In this document: piece after piece, positions 59,690-64,000 of the stretch | How positions within the stretch are numbered: position 1 is the first letter of the stretch | Layout: every line of letters starts with the position of its first letter | Source: Palaemon carinicauda | Taxonomy: Eukaryota; Arthropoda; Malacostraca; Decapoda; Palaemonidae | DNA: 64,000 bases | Assembly (NCBI RefSeq): GCF_036898095.1 | Contig: NC_090765.1 | Span: forward strand, 25,645,711 to 25,709,710 | Direction: 5' to 3' | Translations under genes and position numbers: made by a program | Notes under the pieces: model-generated | The model's input: only the letters and a program-made list of their open reading frames with translations | What the model was told of the DNA's origin: nothing | Database searches by the model: none

Positions 59690-60430
59690 AAAAATAAAAA
59701 ATCTTATAATTTGTATTTTTTCAAGCTATACAAACCTGAGTTCTTTAAAATAGGGAATATCTTCTTCAGAGCTGGAACGCCCGTTAAATTTGTTGGGGTA
59801 ATTAACACCAGGTGGTGCAAACAGGCGAGTAGCCTGGTTCACCTGCCTGTTTACTCTTCACTTTTGACATTCAGCTCATGACTGAAAGGAGTGTTGCAGT
59901 AGGAAGTTTAATTTTGAAGGACCCAAGATTGTATAGCTAAGAAAAGTTCAAATTACTTCTAAACTATTCTATTTGTTCCTATGTATACACAAACCTTTCG
60001 TCCTTTAAAATAGGGAGATTCACTGATTGGTGGGTTAAAAGTCACCCTAGAACCAAACTGATTGGCTCATTTTCTTCCCTGGAAGTGTGAGTCTACCTCG
60101 TCCCATACGGGAGCAAAGGAGATGACTTCAGCAACTCACCTATCTGTCCATCATAGGGATGAACATGGTCAAGAGAGAAATCTCTTCCCCCAAAGGAGAG
60201 AGCAGTCTGAAATTATATACTTTGGTTGGTATAGATTTTACCATCCTTTCCCTTGTCAAGGAAGGATGGGGAGGTAGTTCTTTAGATTTAAGAAAAGGGA
60301 GCTCAGGAAGAATAGCTTACTGGCATAGAGTCATACCCAGCGAGTAACAGTACATCTGCTTCATCCCCAAGGGAGGGGAAGGCATGGAGAAGAGTCAGTC
60401 AGTCATTCTACCTTCCTAAACAAGATAATT
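59690..60430 (+). repeat. Dispersed repeat R1, copy 3
   Basis: The uninterrupted copy. It has aagctatacaaacctgagtt with taaaatagggaatat and gagctggaacgcccgttaaa near 59735, then tgtatacacaaacctttcgt with taaaatagggagattc near 59985, then gattggctcattttcttccc and cctcgtcccatacgggagca. The order and spacing of blocks match copies 1 and 2, which proves that those are split copies. No coding frame is shared with them. Confidence 0.65.
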
Positions 60431-60734
60431 CCAATATATGAGGGTATAGGAAGAAAAACAAAATTCTGAAAAACTTCATTGGCCTTCAAATGGCAATGGA
60501 GAATGCATATACAAAATACTATGTCAAAATACCTCTTACTTTCACAGTTACAATAAACCAAAAACATTGTCCCCTACAAGAAAATGCAGTATTTCTTGTT
60601 ATCGTAAATTTTGATAACTATTACATTCTAATGGAAAAGAAATTGTGAACAATGGCATCTATATAGCTTCCACGAGAAACAAGACGATGTATTACGCAAT
60701 AAATTACACTCTTTGCCCTTCAGTCCTACCACAA
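60430..60734. repeat. Segment related to 36510-36745, inverted
   Basis: Carries gcaatggagaatgcatatac, ataaaccaaaaacattgtcc and aaaatgcagtatttcttgtt, the approximate reverse complement of 36510-36690. Probably a fragment of the same unnamed element. Confidence 0.5.
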
Positions 60735-61258
60735 ACCTCAGAGAGAGTTTGACCTTTGACATTCACTTATTTTATGGTTTTTTTTTTCTCCTTTTTGGCA
60801 AGAATTTTATCATTTAAAAGAGAAAAAGACAATTTCAAAATCTTGCTAACAAATGGAAGAAGAAAATTCACTCTATTAAGAGTTCAGAAGAGGGTAATAT
60901 CGGTAATGCAGAGAGAAAGTGGTGGGGATGGAGGAGAGATGGCCTTACCTGACACGAGACAAAAGCCGCAATATAATGAGCAAAAGGATCTTCGTTTATG
61001 ATTAAATTATGATAAATAACTTTGTTTCTGTTTATCAATATCCAAAAAAGAAACATAAAATTCATAATAATCAGGATATATTAATACTGTAGTGTCTTTG
61101 TAAAAATACAAAGAAAAACTTTGAACGCCCTCTAACATTCACTCATTTTGACGTTTGTCTTTCTCGATTTCAGCAAGAATTTTATCATTTTAAGGAGGAA
61201 AAGACAATTCCAACATCTTGCTAACATAAGAAGAAAATTTGCTCTACTTACTCTATTT

Positions 61259-61292
<34 letters not shown>

Positions 61293-61470
61293 CTTGCCTA
61301 ACAGGAGACAAAAGAAGCAAGATATAGAGCAAAAAAATCTTCATTTATGATTAAATTATAATAAATAACTTTGTTTTCATTTATTAATACCCCCCCCCAA
61401 AAAAAAAAAAACATAAAATCCATAACAATCAGGATTTATTAATATTGTCTTTGTAAAAATACAAATACAG
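60735..61470. repeat. Tandem duplication, period about 380 bp
   Basis: Unit 1 (about 60745-61115) and unit 2 (about 61125-61470) share ACATTCACT-ATTTT, GCAAGAATTTTATCATTT, GAGACAAAAG, and TTTATGATTAAATTAT-ATAAATAACTTTG in the same order. Unit 2 has gained a (GA)n run at 61259-61291 and a C/A homopolymer run near 61391. Confidence 0.88.
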
Positions 61471-61482
61471 TATATATACATA

Positions 61483-61483
<1 letters not shown>

Positions 61484-61574
<91 letters not shown>

Positions 61575-61579
61575 TGTGT
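61484..61579. repeat. (CT)n-(GT)n microsatellite
   Basis: About 73 bp of CT followed by about 22 bp of GT. Confidence 0.98.
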
Positions 61580-61654
61580 GATTTTTAATTCCCTGATAAA
61601 TCTTCATATATCTTTGAACATTGTTAGAAATTCTTTGTATCATTATTCAACGTT

Positions 61655-63430
61655 TATTACAATTATTATTACTAGCAAAGCTACAACCCTAGTTGGAAAA
61701 GCAAGATGCTATAAGCCCAATGGCTCCAATAGGGAAAAATACCCCAGTGAGGAAAGGAAATAAGGAAATAACTAAATGATGAGAATAGATTAACAATAAA
61801 TCATTCTAAAAACAGTAACAACTTCAAAACAGATATGTCCTATATAAACTATTAACAACGTCAAAAACAGATGTCATTTATAAACTATAAAAAGACTAAT
61901 GTCAGCCTGGTCAATATAAAAACATTTGCTCCAACTTTGAACTTTTGAAATTCTACTGATTCAACTACCCGATAAGGAAGATCATTCCACAACTTGGTAA
62001 CAGCTGGAATAAAACTTCTAGAATACTGTGTAGTATTGAGCCTCATGATAGAGAAGGCCTGGCTATTAGAATTAACTCCTTGCCTAGTATTACGAACAGG
62101 ATAGAATTGTCCAGGGAGATCTGAATGTAAAGGATGGTCAGAGTTATGAAAAATCTTATACAACATGCATAATGAACTAATTGAACGACAGTGCCAAAGA
62201 TTAATATCTAGATCAGGAATAAGAAATTTAATAGACCGTAAGTTTTTGTCCCAAAATTAAGATGAGAATCAGCAGCAGAACACCAGACAGGAGAACAATA
62301 CTCAAAACAAGGTAGAATGAAAAAATTAAAACACTTCTTCAGAATAGATTGATCACCGAAAATCTTGTAAGCCTTTCTCAGTAAGCCAATTTTTTTGTGC
62401 AATTGAAGAAAACATAGACCTAATGTGTTTCTCAAAAGTAAATTTGCTGTTGAAAATCACACGTAAAATTTTAAGAGTCATACAAATTTAAAGAAACATC
62501 ATCAATACTGAGATCCAGATGTTGAGGAGCCATCGTCCTTGACCTACTTACAATCATACTTTGAGTTTTGTTAGGATTCAACTTCTTACCCAATAATTTG
62601 CACCATGCACTAATCTTAGCTAGATCTCTATTATGGGATTCACCAACCCCAGATCTACATTCAGGGGATGGAATTGATGCAAAGAGAGTAGCCTCATCGG
62701 CATATGCAACAAGCTTGTATTCTAGTCCAAACCACATGTCATGTGTATATAGTATGAAAAGTAATGGGCCAAGAACACTACCCGGTGGAACACCAGATAT
62801 CACATTCCTATACTCACTATGGTGCCCATCAACAACAACTCTTTGAGATCTATTACTTAAAAAATCAATAATAATACAAAGAAACGATCAACTCACTCCC
62901 AACTGTTTCAGTTTGAAAACAAGGGCCTCATGATTAACACGGTCAAAGGCAGCACTAAAATCAAGGCCAATCATACGAACTTCCTGACCACAATCAAGGG
63001 ATTTCTGTACAGCATTGGAGATTGTAAGAAGGGCATCACATGCTCCAAGGCCTTTACAAAAACCAAATTGCAAACAAGGGAATAGATGATTACCTTCAAC
63101 AAACCTATTAAGACGTTTTGCCAGAACACGTTCAAAAACTTTAGATAATATGGGAGTTATGGAAATTGGGCAGTAATCAGTGGGACTTGAGCTACCACAA
63201 ACACATTTACATAGGGGAGTAACATTACTAATTCTCCAACAAGTGCTAAAAGCTCCTCTTCTTGCTAACTTGCGCATAATAACATAACTTTAGAGCTAAG
63301 AAATCTGCTGTCTTTATAAAAAATAAAGGAAAAATGCCATTTGGGTCTACACCTCCATAAGCATCAAGTTCCATCAACAGAGCTTTAATCTCACGAGATC
63401 GAAAAGCTAAACAGTAACGCATCGGAAGGA
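61655..63430 (-). mobile_element. LINE-F non-LTR retrotransposon, copy 3 (longest)
   Basis: Reads leftward from about 63430. The RT N-terminal block is at 63277-62888: NVTPLCKCVCGSSSPTDYCP, ISITPILSKVFERVLAKRLN, LDFSAAFDRVNHEALVFKL. The catalytic region is in 62803-62471: SGVPPGSVLGPLLFILYTH and LVAYADEATLFASI, where the second catalytic Asp of the DD box is Glu. The C-terminal part is in 62435-62208 and 62166-61885: LRKAYKIFGDQSILKKCFNF and FYPVRNTRQGVNSNSQAF, RSFIPAVTKLWNDLPYRVVE. The 3' UTR ends in (AAT)n near 61660. It extends about 700 bp farther 5' than copy 1. Dead by frameshifts and the D-to-E change. Confidence 0.82.
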
Positions 63431-64000
63431 AATCACTTGATTTTCCACTCGTCTTTTGTCAGAAATATGGCATCATCAGACTTTTTTTTTTTTAATTTAC
63501 AGTAAGTTGTACTATTCTCATAACTAATGATACAGACTACTAAAACACTTGATATCATTACATGGTGTTGTTTCGATGATGGGAATACTGTAATAAGATT
63601 ACTCGGTAACACGCTGAAAGAAAATATGTGAATCCCTTTTCTTTTTTCTCGCAAGAAATGAAAGAAAATACTAACTTACTAAGCAAACGTATTTCATTTT
63701 AATAATATAAAAGGAAATATATCATTTCTAAGAAAATATTTGTCCTATTAGTGTATCTTTTTTCAAATAAATATCAATCTATTATCAAAACTAGTGCAGA
63801 GTCAAATTTAGCTAAGTAATACTCATAACTGATACAGACTGTATTCTTAAAAGAATTGCTTGGAATAGCAGAAATAGTTACACTTGACTTTCCAGCTTTT
63901 ATAAGCTGGGAAGGAGAAGCATGCTTGGAGCACGAAGGTATTGTCAACTCTAGTGCGGGGGACACAGCAGAAGCGATACGACCATGCTCATAGTAGGTAG
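63431..64000. other. Unassigned window edge with a short minus-strand frame
   Basis: The minus strand from 64000 reads YYEHGRIASAVSPALELTIP, then SCSKHASPSQLIKAGKSSVT, and is open for about 70 codons before stops near 63835. It could be part of LINE-F ORF1 or ORF2 N-terminus, since it lies upstream of that element in the same orientation, or an unrelated remnant. The sequence gatacagact occurs at 63531 and 63831, hinting at a small duplication. Confidence 0.25.

Overview
The window looks like nuclear DNA of a decapod crustacean, most likely a shrimp-type genome. This rests on long uninterrupted (AT)n, (GA)n and (TAA)n microsatellites, AT-rich intergenic DNA, a spliced host gene with a very long intron, and dense DIRS, LINE, hAT, piggyBac and Tigger-like elements of kinds I associate with decapods. 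I cannot fix the genus from sequence alone. No rRNA, tRNA gene, CRISPR array or bacterial operon is visible.

Only one host gene is supported: the 3' end of a CWF19L1 (CWF19-like protein 1) orthologue on the minus strand. Its penultimate coding exon is at 53399-53559 and its last exon at 38258-38423. The splice phase matches exactly and the encoded C-terminal CwfJ-type domain runs on across the junction. The intron between them is about 15 kb and is mostly transposable elements. Upstream exons must lie beyond 64000, because none was found between 53560 and 64000.

Layout. 0.2-2.25 kb: two inverted copies of a long tRNA-like SINE. 2.9-3.3 kb: tail of a LINE. 3.38-12.56 kb: a DIRS retrotransposon with inverted terminal repeats and an internal complementary region, broken gag, RT-RNase H and tyrosine recombinase, and a nested LINE. 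12.9-15.6 kb: a LINE with a C-terminal C2H2 finger, a palindromic MITE and a second LINE-F fragment. 15.8-22.1 kb: an almost intact two-ORF LINE (gag; APE-RT-RNase H) with a TAATG stop-start junction and one nonsense codon. 22.1-23.4 kb: gag-like debris. 23.39-28.48 kb: a second, internally deleted DIRS element carrying a TA-flanked DNA transposon. 29.6-34.9 kb: an unknown dispersed repeat (R1) split by a hAT element with a perfect 8-bp target duplication. 35-38 kb: AT-rich DNA and a tandem duplication. 38.3-53.6 kb: CWF19L1 exons and intron. 54.7-59.5 kb: an old LINE split by three later insertions. 59.7-64 kb: R1 again, a tandem duplication, microsatellites and a third LINE-F copy.

The most striking architecture is inside the CWF19L1 intron: R1 contains a LINE, which contains a TA-flanked DNA transposon, which contains a second copy of the same LINE family, which contains a piggyBac element. 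Each junction can be read from a target-site duplication or from rejoined coding sequence, so the order of events is recoverable. The elements work as independent parasites. The clearest dependence is the SINE, whose 3' end is shared with LINE-F and so probably uses its reverse transcriptase.
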